A stretch of DNA of 64,000 nucleotides from Piliocolobus tephrosceles (taxonomy: Eukaryota > Chordata > Mammalia > Primates > Cercopithecidae). Where the stretch lies: positions 67,399,467-67,463,466 of the forward strand of contig NC_045441.1 in NCBI RefSeq assembly GCF_002776525.5, given 5' to 3'. Below the pieces are notes generated by a model. The model ran no database searches and was not told the origin of the DNA. It saw only the letters and a list, made by a program, of their open reading frames with translations. Below, one piece after another: positions 37,832-49,745 of this stretch; the stretch's first letter is position 1, and each line of letters opens with the position of its first letter. The position numbers and the translations under genes were made by a program.

Positions 37832-37870
37832 TTCAGAACTCTAAGAAACTGCCATAGCCCTATATTAATG
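37832..37870 (+). repeat. 39-base direct repeat, copy 2
   Basis: Second copy, offset by 589 bases. Four mismatches to copy 1; flanks do not match. Confidence 0.75.
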
Positions 37871-38649
37871 CAAACATTACCAAGATGACAGGCTTCACCA
37901 ATGAAGATATCTGCAGAGTTGAAGATGGAGGAAACAATAGAGAAAGATGCTTGTAAAAGAAACTTCAATAAGAAAAGGCACTCTCTGCATAAAGGTATTT
38001 TGTAAACCCGTTGCCTTTATAAAGCCCAGTGGCCCTTTGTGCTCTGACATGCTCCATCTTCCCATTTGCACATTTTGCTTTCCCTTAAGCTACACTTTCT
38101 TTTTCCTCCACAAAAGTTATTCTCAAACAGCAATGGAACCTTAGTTTACATGCGAATTGTATGAAATACAAGTAGGAGAAAAGAAAGTGTAACAGGGGAA
38201 ATATTAGTAGAGAAAAGAAGGAAGGAGAGGTGGTAGAGGCTGCAGTACAGGCTGACAACTGAACAAGTCAGAAAATGTGTTTGTAGAGCCGAAGTCAGCA
38301 AAACTTTCTAAAACAATGATTTCCCCCTGTTTTCCTAAAGTCCTACACTGTGTGGCATGCAGCTAAGCACACACTACTTAGCCATCAAAATCCTTTAATA
38401 AGTCTCTCCTTCCCCAGACTTGTTTTTCCCTCATCCTTATTTCTCCCGTCATTTTCTGGAAAATTCTTCTTATAATCCAGTACCCTTAGTGCTACTCATG
38501 CCACCCTATATGGTGTTAGTCAATGTAGGAAATCAAACTAACAAAAAATCTCCTTAAAAATAGGAGGAGGAGGCACGGGAAGAAGAAAAGAACTATATTA
38601 ATTTTCATCTTTGTTCTATATTCCCATACTCAACATGATTACCTTCAAA

Positions 38650-38674
38650 TTAATAATAATAATAATAATAATAA
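38650..38674. repeat. (TAA)8 microsatellite
   Basis: Pure TAA run. Confidence 0.95.
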
Positions 38675-38989
38675 CCACAGTGAAGAGAGTTTTCTAGCTT
38701 TTAGTGTGTTTGCATTATTCATTCGGTTGAGGCTCCTAAATTTCTTATTTAGTATGAAAACAGTTTAATGTTTTTGAAGGTGTGATTGTTCAATGGTGAG
38801 AAAGAAAATTTGTTATGATTCTATATTTAATTGAAATTATAGTAATCTGTAACAACACAAGAGTTTGGATAAAACAAAAATAATCTGGTTATGACTCATA
38901 TTTTCCCATCAAAAACTAGTATTATAATTTAGTGCTACTATTAATTTTTAGAAACACAAAGGAGAACAATTAGCAACATTTTTAGTGTT

Positions 38990-39062
38990 TATTTACATAT
39001 ATGTGTTTATGTATAATATGTATGTATATATGTATATGTACATGCATATGTATACATACTTT
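38990..39062. repeat. (TG/TA)n microsatellite
   Basis: Alternating TATG and TATA steps with interruptions. Confidence 0.85.
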
Positions 39063-41507
39063 TAAAAACTTCTCTTTTAATTTTAATTCAATAAGGCTAC
39101 ATTGAATATTTCTTGTCTAAATTCTCAAATAATTCAGTCCTTTATACACAGAAGGAACTCAAATGTTGGTCTACATAGTATTAGCAAATTTTATTTTCAA
39201 TAGCCTACATCAAAAGGAATTTTTTATCTAAAAATTAAATCAATTTTTAGGAATGCAAGTTCTGCTTTTAATGTTAAATCCACCGTGTAATAAGTTCAGA
39301 AACTATTTAAAGTCATCTGTTTCAAAATTTAACTATCAGTCAAAACTTGTTTTGAACATCAACATTATTTTTAATATATTGCTAACACTACTTACTTAGA
39401 ATGCTTTGTACAGCACATTATGGATGTGTCTCTCATAGTGCATCATCTACCACACAAAATTGATCGATGAAAGTGGTCTCACTGCTTTAAATATCAATAA
39501 AAGTTGACTTTGGTTTAGACATTCTAGAACTGTGAACTTTGATGCAATTTTATTTTTTTAGTTCAATTAAACCATTTGCCTATATTCCCTCATGTGGTAT
39601 TAACCACTGCTGCACATCATTCCAAGTGCATTTTCATATAGCTATTATTCTAGTTAATTTATCTTGTCTTCTAGACAAGAATTAAATATTTATCCACTTG
39701 ATATTTCAGTTAACTTGCATTCTCAGAAAGGATATGTAAGGTTATAGCAATGCCTACCTGTTTCTCAGAAATCTCTCATAAACTCTTTCCAGTATTATGC
39801 AACAAGTCATAATATGTAACCATGTTCTTTTGCCTATGTAATGTTGATAAAGTCTTGACAACTGAATACTTCTTCACAATAATTTTCTGATAATTTTATA
39901 ACTTTGTAGTTTAATAATGTTGTTTATGTTTTATATAATTTATTATAGTCATCTGTTTGAATGTATTCTCATTTTTTGTTAGTCAAATTACTCAAATATT
40001 AACAGATTTCATGTAATTAAATATACATTTACCCTTTAAGATGGAATTAATCATGCATGCATTGAAAAGACAGTTCTGCAGATATAAATAGTAATTATTA
40101 TGTTTTATTAAAAATTTAAGATAAAACTAACAAGATCGTTGTGATATTTATTGTCTCATGATTAGATAGCAGAGTTAAATTCAACAAGTATAATGACTAT
40201 TCAAATTCATGGAGTATTACACTCATAGCCAAAGTCTAGATGTTTTTTGGTTGGAAAATTGCAGTCTCAATATGTGTTCTTGGTATTTGATGAATCCTTG
40301 TTTAAGGATCTAAGTCAAATTTACTTTGAAATTCAAAAAATCTGAATATATATTGAGAATTGGCAGCACAGATATTCCAAAAGTTTCTTACAATAAGCTT
40401 CTTAATTAATGGTAAATTGCTATTTCCAAGGATAAAGATTCAGAATTGGTGGGAGTGGGGAACAATATTCAATACGGCAAGATGTTTACTATTCAGATTG
40501 TCCCACACTTAAGCTTCCATTGATAGTTGACTTCTAATGTAGAAATCTCCAATAAACCTTGATAAAAAAATTAATGAACACTTCGACTAAAATTTAAGCA
40601 AGGATAAGCTCCTGAAATTGAGCATGAATACTCACAACAGTATGCTAGTGTGTGTCTCCTAGTTATTAAAATCGTACAAGAAACATGTAGCATACCTTTT
40701 TGGAGGAAACAATTGCCACTTGACATAAAGCAATTTAAAACATTATTTTAATATGAAAGCATTACTCTTTTATGGAACAGAATAAACTTTGCATAGATTT
40801 TAAGATAAAGCAAAGCCCACAGAAATCGTAGTTGTTACTTGCCTCTGGTTGCAAGAATGTGTCAGTAGAAAAGTTTGAGGGGCAGTGGTCAAGATTAAGA
40901 ATATCAAACAGCCAACAATGCTGCCGGCAGAAAACAAAAGGTATATTGCTGAATAAGGTTTGATGCAAATTCATTAAGACAATGAACAGATTGAGATGAA
41001 GCTGCTTTCAGCTGAATCTGTAGGGAAAGTCGGCAGTATTCTTTTGTGATTTTAGTGATCTAATGCATGACTTTTGCAGCCATATTATGAACATATAGGA
41101 TCTTGTATACTGGAAGTCAGACAAAAGAGAAGAAAAATTTACTTCATATGCTATGCTAAAGAAACAGTTCAAACATACAAAAAAACAACTAGCAGTCAGC
41201 GGCTGACAATTGAGGGACTGAAATTTAGGAGCTAAACAACACGAACTATTAATTTTATCATGGCCTTTCATTTCCTTTAAAGCTTATGTGGTCCACAGCA
41301 ACACAGGTTTCACTCATAATAGCAAATAAACATTTACCACTGTGGATGCAGTCACAAGCATTGAGATAATTTTGTTATAAATAAATTTGAATATGCACAG
41401 ATATATCTTTCCTTTATCATATTATCACAAAGCATGTGTACATTTTATGTGAAAATCATCTTTTCATTAGAGAGTTAATTCTGCAAAACTGAATATCTTT
41501 TTTTCTC

Positions 41508-41700
41508 ATTCAATTATTTTATTTATTTGACACTAATGTTAGGCACCTATCATGTGCCAGGCTCTGAGGACAAAAATAAATAAGTAAATAAAAAATAAAC
41601 AGAAAAGACAAATCCTTGAATTCAACAACTTTATAATAGGGATACAGTTAATTAGGCAGAGGGAAATCATACAATTATAATTGTCTCAAAAGGATATGCC
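41508..41700 (-). mobile_element. L2 3' end fragment
   Basis: 'ggcacctatcatgtgccagg' (41542-41561) followed by an AAATAAATAA-rich body matches the reversed L2 3' end. Confidence 0.7.
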
Positions 41701-42139
41701 AGTAACTGAGAAAAGTTAACAAGTGGTCTTAAATTTCACGTTCTCCTGGCTATTGGTGAACAACAATAGCTCTTAGAAGAAATAAGCAAGCAGACAGCAA
41801 GAAAGAAGATCTACACTTGATAATTAAGCATCCTTTGCTCCCTAGTGTTGGAAAATATGTGTGAGGTTGTACTTCCACTACAGCTATTGGGTATCTCAAA
41901 TGTGAAAAAAAGACATCTTCTTGACTTTGGGAGAAACTATTCTTACATGCAGACAATGACAGGGAAACATGGAAGTACTTAGTCTGAAAAATGTATTCTG
42001 TGAAATACTCAGCAAGTTTGAAAATGTGTGTACTATAAAAATGTCTATTATGAGTTATTTGACAGCTATCTTATCACTGATACAGAAAATTAGTTCAAAT
42101 CCATAGCTTCCAATCTACTACAATTAAAATTCCAAATAG
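41701..42139. other. single-copy spacer
   Basis: Nothing recognisable. Confidence 0.4.
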
Positions 42140-42300
42140 AAGTTAGAAGATTTGGATTTTAAACTCAAGTTTATTATCAAACTCCCTTCTAATATTTGGT
42201 AATTTTTTTAACCTTTTTGGTCTCAAGTCTTCTAATTTTCTGAATTCTAGATTATTATTAAGAAATAATGAGGCCTAGATTCCATAGCTAATGTAAGAAT
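42140..42300 (+). mobile_element. possible MIR/MIR3 fragment
   Basis: 'aagatttggattttaaactc' then 'tttttggtctcaagtcttct' and 'agaaataatgagg' follow the order of the MIR core with heavy divergence. Confidence 0.45.
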
Positions 42301-42502
42301 GTTTCTGTAAAGATTTGATTACAAACCCAGTTTTGGAAAGATTTGGTCAATAGTAATAAAGAACCAACGTATCTGATAAAAACATTTTAACTACACCCAA
42401 ATTCAGAACTTGCCCAAAAACAAGCCTGGAGCCAGGATGAAATCAGGAATTCATACTGTCTAAATTATAATACTTACGAAAATAACTTATATTTACTAAA
42501 AG

Positions 42503-42683
42503 AAGTGGTTGTTAGACTTTAACGTGCATCAGAATCACATGGAGGCTGGTTTAAACACAGATTACTGGAGACCGTTGTCAGAAATTTTGATTCAGGCAGG
42601 TAGGGATGGAGACAGACTGGGAACTAACAAGTTCCCAGGGGTAATGATGTTAATGGTCCAGGATCCACACTTGAGAACCACTG
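42503..42683 (+). mobile_element. MER20 (hAT-Charlie DNA transposon)
   Basis: The terminal inverted repeats are visible: 'agtggttgttagacttta' at the left and 'cttgagaaccactg' (42670-42683) at the right. The body has 'gcatcagaatcacatggagg' (42526-42545), 'aaacacagattactggagac' and 'aacaagttcccaggggtaat'. It is non-coding; the 62-residue open frame across it is fortuitous. Confidence 0.93.
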
Positions 42684-44300
42684 AATGTTACTGGTAGGTT
42701 CTCAACTTACTTTGTGCAATTAAAAACAAACAAACAAAAAAACTTAGAATACAATTATTATTTGATTTTCTCTATATATATCTATTTGAATACAGGTACA
42801 TGCCTCATATACATATAGATATACTATATACGTAAGTATACATATTTGTGTTTATAATTTTATATATTGTACTTATTTGTTTCAATTTTAACCACTCAGG
42901 GACTAATTACTCTGAGGTTAAAAAATATACCTTCAGTTAATGTTTGTTGTTAATTAAAATAATTCATGAATGTAAGGGTCATAAGAGATACTTGCCTTCA
43001 ATGACATGGAACTGCCATGAGATGCCATTCAGTGAGTCAAGAAAACACCAATTCTTATTTCTCATACTGAGAGTTTAAAAATAACTTGATTACCTGAAAA
43101 TATGAATCAGGTGAAAGACGAGAAAATTTAAATGCTAGTATTTATGTTTCTGACCTTGGGAATTTCATTTTTCATAAATCCAATCACATCTATGCTATTC
43201 TAAAAGGTGTGACTTTTAAAGTAACATTGAAATAAACCATTTGTCAAAATTGATTATCTATAATTGATCATTCTGTTAATGACTTTAGAACCTTCAAATT
43301 TTTGTATATAGAGTTTTTATAGAATGAGACACTCATGTATTGGCTTATTGACATAACAAAAAGTTTAATATAATTACAAATTTAGAGTAAGTGCCCCAAT
43401 TTAGTCATTTTTAAAATTTTTCCTGAGCACCGGCTTAAAAAATCTTATGCTTTAAATCTGCTTGCATGTTTGTGCATGTATTTCATATATGAAGTATATA
43501 TCCATGCACTTACATAATTATACAAACAAATGAAAACAAAAAATAAAAAACATATTTGAAAATCTAAGAAGTCTATTTAGATTGTAATATAAAACAGTGT
43601 GTCAGAAGTATCTCCTACCTTTCTAATGTTCTTATGTTTGTACCTTGTCTTATTTTTCATATCAGTAGCTGTGATTTATCCATTTAACATTTTTATGATA
43701 TTTCTTTTTTTGTCATTTATTATATCAGCATATATTGGGGGAATATTTTCTTTGGACTTTTTTTTTAATTGACTAGATTTCATCTCGGTTTGTTAAAGAG
43801 AACCAGCTGTTTTCTTGAAAGATAATTTTCTGAAGCTGTTGTGTGCCATAATTACACTGCAATTACACAGCAATATTCATAAAAGCAGATGAGGATTCTA
43901 TGTGTCCTTTTACCTCATTAGAAGTTGCAAAAATGATAGATGCAGCCATCCTAGTTTGACTATTGCCCTCTATTGGCAAAATCAATTTTTGGCATAATCC
44001 AAAAGATAGCAGCAATAAAAACAGAGATAGACTTTGCTTGTGTGCTTTTGCTTTGTTTCATTTTCAAACAACAGTAGTATATTGGGTCACAAGTTTACAT
44101 CATCAAATATTTCAAAAACTTTTTTTTTTTACAATTATAATTTAAAACATACCTTTACAACCTAGCTACTTAAAATTACTTAAACTAGTGTTGTGTGAAT
44201 TGGGGCTTTTTTCTAGCACCAAACTGCATAGCACTAATATTTTCTTCCTCACTGGAAATCTACTTGATCATATCCATCTTTTCAGTAGAGAATCAGTTGG
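42684..44300. other. single-copy DNA with TA-rich tract
   Basis: Holds a TA-rich tract (42768-42860) and a repeat-free patch at 43790-43990 with several TAATTAC-type words. No gene or repeat family recognised. Confidence 0.45.
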
Positions 44301-44302
44301 AT

Positions 44303-44360
44303 CTTTTCCTTGTTCCCAGGAAACATGGGAACTTTTCCTTGTTCCCAGGAAACATTGCCT
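44303..44360. repeat. 29-base tandem duplication
   Basis: The 24-base block starting 'cttttccttgttcccagg' occurs exactly at 44303-44326 and 44332-44355, a period of 29. It lies in single-copy DNA just left of an Alu. Confidence 0.95.
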
Positions 44361-44390
44361 CTTTGAAGCAATAATCTCCAAGAAAATTGA

Positions 44391-44691
44391 GATTTTTTTT
44401 TTTTTTTTTCTGAGACAGAGTCTCACTCTGTCACCCATGCTGGAGTGCAGTGGCACGATCTCAGCTCACCGCAACCTCCGCCTCCCAGGTTCTAGCAATT
44501 CTCCTACCTCAGCCTCCTGAGTAGCTGGAACTACAGGTGCCCGCCACCATGCCCAGATAATTTTTGTATTTTTAGTAGAGATGGGGTTTCGCTGTATTGA
44601 CCAGGCTGGTCTCGAACTCCTAACCTTGTGATCCCCCCACCTCAGCCTTCCAAAGTGCTGGGGTTAGAGTGGTGAGCCACTGCGCCCTGCT
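44391..44691 (-). mobile_element. Alu, full length
   Basis: Reverse Alu with a T tail (44393-44410), both arms, and a reversed 5' end 'gagccactgcgccctgc'. It is flanked by 'gaaaattga' (44382-44390) and 'gaaaatcga' (44692-44700), a duplication with one mismatch. Confidence 0.96.
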
Positions 44692-44700
44692 GAAAATCGA

Positions 44701-46064
44701 CATTTTTAAGTCTCTTACTATTTCCAAAATCAGCAATTAATCATACCTTTATTATCACTGTGACAAATAAATATTTGGTTATCTGAGGAAGAAAAATTCA
44801 GTTCAAATAAACCGCTGAGAAAAATAATTTTCATTTTAGGATGGGCAATAATATTTTCCATATTATGATTGAGAAAGAAGATGTGAGAAAACCAGCTTCA
44901 CAAAGCAGCTGAAACTATCTTCAGTATTGCATTTAATGTGAGTTCTATGGTGGGAAAGGTGCACATGTACAAATAAACATCATCTTTCATGGATCTTTGA
45001 TTCTGACTGGCAGATGGGGAATATAGTATTTTAATAACATTTATTTTGGCAGAAGTAGAAGGAAGTAATCTAGTTTTGTAACCAGTTGGGCAACCAGAAA
45101 AAACAAATCTTCTGAGTCCTTTTATGACCTTCTAGGAATGAGAACTTTTGAAAGACTTGAACATTTTTAAAAGTAAAAATAAGTTTTTTTTTTCTAAATT
45201 TCACTTTTCACACTTATACCAGGTAGACTGCTGTCTTCCCATGTGACATTCTTAATGTAATTATCGGCTGTGCAGCAAACTTAGATAAGTTTAGTTGCAA
45301 AGTTTCTGGACTGATGTCAAATTCAGGAGTTGAGAGAATTAAAATTAGTTCATTTCTTTGCCAGCACTAACATAAATCTTGGAGCACATTTCCTCAGATG
45401 CACTAAAACGGTGACAGCTTAGTTAACCACTGGGGAAGTTTTCTGTATGAGAGCTCATATTCATTTAACAACTCCAGCTTAGCATGATCCCACCTCAGTT
45501 GTCCCTTCCTTTGTGTAATTAATAACACCATTGGCTTTTTTGAAAAGAGGATTTATCTCACAAAACAAACAAATTTCAGGCAGAACCTATCATGCTACAG
45601 AAAAGAAAAAGAAAAATTGTATGCCTAGAATGTCATGTCTTGTTTTTTGTTCAACTCTTTTGCCAAATGTCTGTTTGCAACTACACAGCATTTTTGAAGT
45701 GGAACATAACTGCATAATTGACAGGCTTTTTTTTTTTTTTCCTAGCAATTTCAGTCACTGACTGCAAACCGCTGTTGATTAGTCTTTAACAGTTGACAAA
45801 ACTAGGTGCACATTCAGAAAATAACCTGACAAGTACCTGGTAATATATAGAATTGGACTCTTTATTATTTAACCTGTTAGTAGAGAGAAAAAAAAATCCC
45901 TTTCCTCTCGCTTTCAACTACTTCACTGGCTTATTTTCTTAATGCTAATATTTCTAATCCACATTTCAAGGATTTTATTTATCCCTGATCATTGTTTCTC
46001 TTTATATAATGATATTATGATTAACTAAAAATGTCTCTTGCAAAATATATAATTATTATTTATT
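44701..46064. other. single-copy DNA, candidate conserved patch
   Basis: No repeats recognised. 45230-45530 is less AT-rich and repeat-free. A T run sits at 45727-45740. The open frame 45531-45761 shows no domain. Confidence 0.45.
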
Positions 46065-46285
46065 CATAAATAAATATGTATTGAGTACTTACTGTGAGTC
46101 AGGCACCATTATACATGCCATGGATATATCCCTGAACAAAACAGAAAAGACTTTCTGTCCACAGAGAACTTACTTTCTACTGGAAGTGGTCAGAAAATAA
46201 ATACTTAAGCATTAAATCCTTACCGCGTCAAGTGGTTCTAACTCTTACAAGGAAAAAATAAAGCAGAGGATACCTGTTAGGACTC
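46065..46285 (-). mobile_element. L2, 3' portion (interrupted element)
   Basis: 'ttgagtacttactgtgagtc' (46081-46100) and 'ccctgaacaaaacagaaaag' (46130-46149), then 'cagagaacttactttctact', are the reversed L2 3' end. The same element appears to continue at 46926. Confidence 0.75.
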
Positions 46286-46925
46286 AAGCAAGAAGGCAGC
46301 ACCACTATGAATGATACAGAATCCAGGAGCTTATAATAGGAACTTAACACAATAATTGACCTAATGGAATTGCAGAAGCCGATAAAGAATCTGTTCAAGG
46401 CTGTTGCCTTTGCATCTGGTGGTGGGCCTGAAGTTTCTGTTGGTCTTCAGTGCTAGCAGTTGAAGAAAATGTGGATTTGAAGCAGGAGGGAGCAAGGACA
46501 CACTGGAACTCACAAGAACATACCAGAATTAGCGTTTGTCTCTCAGTACCTTCAGCCCTGATCACCAGCAGGAGATCACCAGCTGGAGAAGGTCACACTC
46601 TTCTCCATGGAACTGTACTCCTGTCTGGCCCAGGACACAAGGAGAATCTAAAAGTCACAGTGACAGGGTAGAAGTCGGGGAGCTAGCTTCAGTGGCCCTG
46701 GTTTCTTCCGCAGACAAACAAGATGAGGCAGGGCTATATGAAAAAGGGGTGACAGCATTTATACTTGTAAGGACTGTGTTGCACCACACACAGACCCCAC
46801 AAATCTCACAGAAATTTCTCTGAGTCCAACCCAAACTCAGAATCATACAGGTAAGGGAATTCTGGGGGATGTGGCCCTAGTTTAGCTGAACTGATATAGT
46901 ATAATCCAAAATCACATGTAGGCAG
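46286..46925. mobile_element. GC-richer unit nested in an L2, family unresolved
   Basis: About 640 bases that are less AT-rich than all neighbours and do not match L2, splitting the element. Overlapping open frames occur on both strands (46450-46671 and 46536-46823 plus, 46655-46846 minus) without a recognisable domain. The texture suggests an LTR or other transposable unit, but I cannot name it, and no terminal repeats are obvious. Confidence 0.4.
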
Positions 46926-47771
46926 TGATGTCAAGTAGGCAGGTGAGTTTATGAATGTGAACTGTAGCAAAATTGTCTACCTGACCATATAAATGTAGCA
47001 GTCTTTAGCATAGAGATAGTCTTCTAAGCTATAAGACTGAGATCATCTATAGTGAGTTGACAATGGCAAAAATAATAGAGTCATTTGTGATATTTCAATG
47101 TTTAGCAGTCAGGGAGCTATGAAGGAATTGGTAAAGAGACTCAGAATGGTAACTGAATGGATAAGTGGAAAAATCTGAGAGTAGCTTCAGAAAATAAGAG
47201 AAAAAATATGTTTCAAAAAGGAAGGAGAAAGAAAACCTCTTCCAACTGTTGATGATAGGCTAAGTAAAATGAGGGCTGGGCTGGACATTATGACCGGGCA
47301 ATGTGAAGTTCATTGGTGGTTTCGTAAACGCTCCTTCTGCGTATGCTAAAACTGATTAGGTTGGGTTCAAGAGAGAATGGAAGAAACAATAAGTCAAACA
47401 GAATTCATAGTCAAGTATTTTGAGGACTTACTTTTGGTAAAACAAAAAAGAGAAATGAAATAGCAGAGAGAGAAATGGGACCAAAGATTTTGTCTGTATG
47501 TCTGTTTTGAGATTGGATAGTTGCATTAAACTGCAATGTTTGCATGTTAATGAGGATTTACCAGCAAAGAGAAAAACATTGATGACATGCAAGAGATGAA
47601 TACAATTTTAATGGTAGGATTATTTATTCTAAAAGAATTTTTATGTCAAATGTATAATATTGAGGAAAATAGCATGCATGTTTTAAAAAAAGGAAATTTA
47701 GTTTATGTCAGTATTATTTCCAATCCTGGGGAAACCAGAGAGATATTAAGAGACAGAGACAGAGGGGGAGG

Positions 47772-47803
<32 letters not shown>

Positions 47804-48190
47804 AGGAGAGGGAGTGAAAAAGACACATGGGGGTGAAGGAGAAGGAGACGGAAAAAGAGAGACAGCATTTAAATGGTGACAATGATGAAGTGCTGGGAAA
47901 TTCTGTCATGAAAGAGATATTTGGGGGAAGAAGGGTGTCTTATAGAAGAAAAGCCAAATGGAGAAAAGGAAGCCTAATAGATAACTTCAGTATATGAGGG
48001 CTGGTACATGGGAAGGAGTACGTGATATGGATACACAGAGAATGAAGCAACCAAAAGTGGGAATCTGAAGAGTGGTGGTAAAAGAAACACCTAGTGATGA
48101 GTTAGAGCTCTCTTACAAGGTGCCTCAAATTAGTGAGCTGCCACTCAGGAATATGTGCCAAAGAAGAAGCTGAGGGACCTACTATATTGC
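46926..48190 (-). mobile_element. L2, RT-region portion (interrupted element)
   Basis: Reversed L2 reverse transcriptase region: 'gtagcagtctttagcataga' (46996-47015), 'gctaagtaaaatgagggctg' (47259-47278), 'ggttgggttcaagagagaat' (47359-47378) and then a purine-rich upstream part. It mirrors, on the opposite strand, the region carried by the L2 at 31790-33515. No frame survives. Confidence 0.7.
47745..47866. repeat. (GA)n purine tract
   Basis: Purine-rich stretch with a pure (GA) core of about 28 bases (47776-47803), inside the L2. The open frames on both strands here are translated repeat. Confidence 0.9.
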
Positions 48191-48420
48191 AGCCCTGTAC
48201 TTCTATCATTAATTTGTTTTCTTTTTATTTATTTTTTCCACACAAAGTTCAGGCTTTATTTTTTTACCTTTCCTCAGATAACTATTATGCTAGTACTCTA
48301 AGTTGATTTTTCCTGTCTCCTTCCACATCTCACATGACTGTCAAAGTTTGTTTTTGGAAGCACTGCTCTTATTTTATCATCATTCCACTACATACATTTC
48401 AGAAAATTTTCTTCCTTTAC
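48191..48420. other. single-copy spacer
   Basis: Nothing recognisable. Confidence 0.35.
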
Positions 48421-48423
48421 ACC

Positions 48424-48618
48424 AGAGTCAACAAACTTCTTCTTAAAGGGCTAGATCGTAAAGGTTTTAGGCTGGTGGGCCATATGTCACTGTGACTACT
48501 CCTCACCTTTAATGCTAGAACCCAACAGCAGCTTAGACAATAGATAAATGAATGGGGTGTCTGTGTTCCAATAAAAATTTAATTAAAAAATGGAGACAAT
48601 CCACTGGCCATGATTAAA
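48424..48618 (+). mobile_element. MER5A-type hAT element
   Basis: 'agagtcaacaaacttcttct', 'aaagggctagatcgtaaagg' (48445-48464), 'gggccatatgtcactgtgac' (48478-48497) and 'gtgttccaataaaaatttaa' (48563-48582) follow the MER5A order. It is more diverged than the copy at 14846. Confidence 0.85.
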
Positions 48619-49020
48619 CCCTAATTTAATCAATAAAAATTCAAATGACATAGATTCTTATTAAGGCATCATCATCGGTATCCAATTTATCTTTTCAACA
48701 TTACCATTTTACTGCAGTATGAAACAATACACAATCACTGATGTGAACACCATTTCAAAGACCTACTGAAATATATCTCAAATGCAGGATTAGAAATTCT
48801 TTACTATTACATAGAATTGATGGGTATTTATTTTTTTTTCAAAATTGTACAGACATAACATAATAGGATAGCAACAGTCAACATAAAAATCTCCTCATTC
48901 ACATATTGTAGTGCTATCAATATCCCCAAAGAAAGACATTTTATATGTAAACACGATATTCCTGGTGTGAAATATATTTGTCCTTGATATGTTGAATTCA
49001 TAATAAAGAAAAAATAATTA

Positions 49021-49320
49021 GCAGAGCTTGGTGGCTCATGCTTGTAATCTTAGCATTTTGGGAGGCCAAAGCTGGAGAATCACTTGAACTCAGGAGTTTG
49101 AGACCAGCCTGGGCAATGTGGCACAATCTCATCTCTATAAAAAAGAAAATAACAATACAAAATAAACTAGCTGGGCATGGTGGCATGTGCCTTCAGTCTC
49201 AGCTACTCAGGAGGCTGAGATGGGAGAAATGTTTGAATCAGGAGTCTGAGGCTGCAGGAAGCTATAATTGTGCCACTGTACTCCAGCCTGGGCAACAGAC
49301 CAAAATTGTGACTCAAATTA
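49021..49320 (+). mobile_element. Alu (old, J-like) with GAA-expanded tail
   Basis: Forward Alu from 'gcagagcttggtggctcatg' through 'gagaccagcctgggcaatgt' (49100-49119) and the second arm to 'ctccagcctgggcaacagac' (49281-49300). The A tail passes directly into a long GAA-rich purine tract. Confidence 0.93.
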
Positions 49321-49444
49321 AAAAAAAAAGAAGAAGAAGAAGGAAGAAGAAGAAGGAAGAAGGAAGAAGGAAGAAGGAAGAAAGATGAAGAAGAAGAAGA
49401 AGAAGGAGAAGGAGAAGAAGAAAAGAGGAAGAAAGAAGAAGAAA
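49320..49444 (+). repeat. (GAA)n/(GGAA)n purine tract
   Basis: 125 bases that are all purine except one T at 49386. Segments are (GAA)n and (GAAGGAA)n. It grew from the Alu tail. Open frames on either strand (poly K/R/E or poly S) are translated repeat. Confidence 0.95.
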
Positions 49445-49554
49445 TGTCCCCTCTAGGAGTGTGTGCATGTTTGTATATGTGTTTGTGTAAGCATATTTGT
49501 GGTTGGGAAATATTATGGCTCATTAGAGACAATGAGAATTTTTGTAATTGTAGA

Positions 49555-49745
49555 GACTAAAGCTAGAATCATAATTCTATTACTCTAATTATTTGTGATC
49601 TTGGCCAAGTTATTAATCATCATTTAACTTTAGTTTTCTATGAAATAATATTGTTTTAAAGATTACATGAAGGAATTAATGAATTTATTTTTATATGTAT
49701 TTTGTTAGTTGCATAGTTCATATTATATAATAGACAAATAAATAT
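49555..49745 (+). mobile_element. MIR SINE
   Basis: 'tgatcttggccaagttatta' (49597-49616), then 'ttaactttagttttctatga' and 'gattacatgaaggaattaat' (49661-49680), match the MIR core and 3' part. Confidence 0.6.

Larger units (their letters stand above)
36241..41505. other. single-copy intergenic DNA
   Basis: A 5 kb AT-rich stretch. Supported contents are a short TA run (36768-36780), a pair of 39-base direct repeats (37243-37281 and 37832-37870), (TAA)8 at 38650-38674 and a TG/TA tract at 38990-39062. The small open frames (for example 40762-40974 and 41008-41271, minus) show no domain. Confidence 0.5.

Noticed and set aside
41008..41271. 87-residue frame as a transposase relic
   Set aside because: No transposase motif or terminal repeats could be found around it.
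44188..44520. 110-residue plus-strand frame
   Set aside because: Its second half is the well-known translation of a reversed Alu (SLTLSPMLECSGTISAHRN); no independent support for an exon.
46450..46846. Three overlapping open frames on both strands as a possible gene
   Set aside because: There is no domain or exon structure, and the segment looks like a nested mobile unit. Kept only as an unidentified repeat.
47587..47909. Arg/Glu-rich and Ser/Leu-rich frames
   Set aside because: They are translations of the (GA)n tract on each strand.
49038..49532. Lys/Arg/Glu-rich and Ser-rich frames of 109-116 residues
   Set aside because: They read through an Alu and the GAA tract, not a gene.
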